From assembly GCA_045644325.1 (NCBI GenBank), contig JAZRGT010000070.1:1-19753 (forward strand): a stretch of 19,753 nucleotides of DNA. The letters are read 5' to 3'. Source of the stretch: CAG-390 sp045644325 (GTDB taxonomy: Bacteria > Bacillota > Clostridia > Oscillospirales > CAG-272). Both the position numbers and the translations under genes were made by a program. Shown one piece after another: positions 19,271 through 19,753 of the stretch (the stretch's first letter is position 1; each line of letters begins with the position of its first letter). The notes beneath the pieces are model-generated. The model had not been told where the DNA came from and ran no database searches. It worked only from the letters and a program-made list of their open reading frames with translations.

Positions 19271-19753
19271 ACGTCAAAGCCCTCCTTATGTAAAAATTCT
19301 TTCAGCTTCTTTCTTGTGCGGAGCAAGAGGACGGTTACGGAGCTTTCCTTCATTCCGTACTCCTTCGCGATCTCGGCTACGGAACTTGAGTACCAATACC
19401 GGCGCACAAAAACATTCTGCGTTTTGTCGGGCAAAGACCAAACGAACTTATTCAGAGCATCCCTCAGAGCCACGCTCTCGCCAATGTCCTCTCCTCTGTC
19501 ATTATCGGGAATACACTCGGCAAGCTCGTCAAGAACAAGCATCACTTGTCCTCCGCGCGTCTGCGTGTGGTTTTCCTCGTAGCGATCAAGGGAAAGCTGT
19601 CGGCTTATCATCCCGACGTATGGCTTTAACGGGTCGGGACGATTGGGTGGAACGGTGTTCCACGTTTTGAGATAAGTATCGTTGACGATCTCTTTTGCAT
19701 CTTCGTCATTTTCGAGAATGCGATATGCGATGTAATGGCAGTACCGTCCGTAC
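19267..19753 (-). CDS. ECF-type RNA polymerase sigma factor (N-terminus beyond window)
   Basis: About 162 residues are present; the frame is open to the window edge and the start lies outside. The visible N-terminal part, YCHYIAYRILENDEDAKEI followed by NDTYLKTWNTVPPNRP, is sigma region 2 with the -10-binding helix. The C-terminal part, ALRDALNKFVWSLPDKTQNVF, YWYSSSVAEIAKEYGMKESSV and LLLRTRKKLKEFL, is region 4, which binds the -35 element. The reading frame continues upstream of the internal ATG at 19611, so that ATG is not the start. Its stop overlaps the start of the membrane anti-sigma gene. It belongs to the common ECF sigma/anti-sigma pairs of Clostridia; its targets are unknown. Confidence 0.93.
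   Translation of the reverse strand, partial: YGRYCHYIAYRILENDEDAKEIVNDTYLKTWNTVPPNRPDPLKPYVGMISRQLSLDRYEENHTQTRGGQVMLVLDELAECIPDNDRGEDIGESVALRDALNKFVWSLPDKTQNVFVRRYWYSSSVAEIAKEYGMKESSVTVLLLRTRKKLKEFLHKEGFDV

Noticed and set aside
1..19753. A complete known defence system, prophage or biosynthetic cluster
   Set aside because: No Cas, restriction, reverse transcriptase, transposase or phage structural proteins are found. Most genes are housekeeping or single regulators, and only the Xre/coiled-coil pair has an accessory look.

Overview
The window looks like chromosomal DNA of a Gram-positive, low-to-moderate GC Clostridia (Bacillota), most likely a gut-type Oscillospirales or Christensenellales relative. 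The reasons are near-consensus sigma-A promoters (TTGACA-17 bp-TATAAT) with AGGAGG ribosome sites, an archaeal/eukaryote-type prolyl-tRNA synthetase, DUF4830 and DUF5685 proteins, an ECF sigma/anti-sigma pair, and intergenic spaces full of hairpin repeats. This placement is an inference from family knowledge; no ribosomal RNA gene is present.

Layout: 1-242 start of glyceraldehyde-3-phosphate dehydrogenase (minus, cut by the window edge); 397-1140 WecB/TagA/CpsF glycosyltransferase (minus); 1248-1386 a 27-bp perfect inverted-repeat element; 1524-2963 proS; 3007-3170 a palindromic tandem repeat; 3200-4165 PHP-domain hydrolase; 4407-5537 SEDS (RodA/FtsW) glycan polymerase; 5592-6080 DUF4830 protein whose ribosome site lies inside a terminator-like hairpin; 6085-6258 inverted repeat element; 6259-7215 ROK glucokinase (minus); 7396-8469 coiled-coil membrane protein (minus) divergent from an Xre repressor at 8574-8816, with matching operator half-sites between them; 8946-10474 a two-gene minus operon (DUF5685, then J-domain protein with a Cys-rich tail); 10704-11894 a type IV prepilin-like protein with a predicted beta-helix body; 11895-12406 repeat-rich spacer; 12477-13796 GH4 alpha-galactosidase (stop codon to 13799); 13800-14160 hairpin array; 14198-15109 AraC/GyrI-type regulator; 15137-15508 terminator and 308-bp inverted-repeat element; 15616-17217 ECF sigma factor fused to a ~350-residue extension; 17356-18099 Cys-rich membrane protein; 18277-18353 tRNA-Pro(GGG); 18752-19753 ECF sigma factor (cut by the edge) and its likely membrane anti-sigma factor (minus).

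Most genes are single transcription units with their own promoter and terminator. The clear couplings are the two ATGA-overlapping pairs (DUF5685/J-domain; sigma/anti-sigma) and the divergent Xre/coiled-coil pair. melA and the ROK kinase fit a sugar-utilising lifestyle (alpha-galactosides to galactose plus glucose, then glucose phosphorylation), with gap further down glycolysis, but they are not in one operon.

The most unusual material is (i) the Xre-controlled coiled-coil membrane protein, (ii) the orphan prepilin/beta-helix protein, (iii) the sigma factor with a built-in long extension, (iv) the hairpin with an embedded ribosome site at 5544-5586, and (v) a family of modular hairpin arrays with GTGAAAT and GTTAAGG linkers and mostly three-base loops. 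I do not see a CRISPR array, a transposase, an integrase or a complete known defence system.
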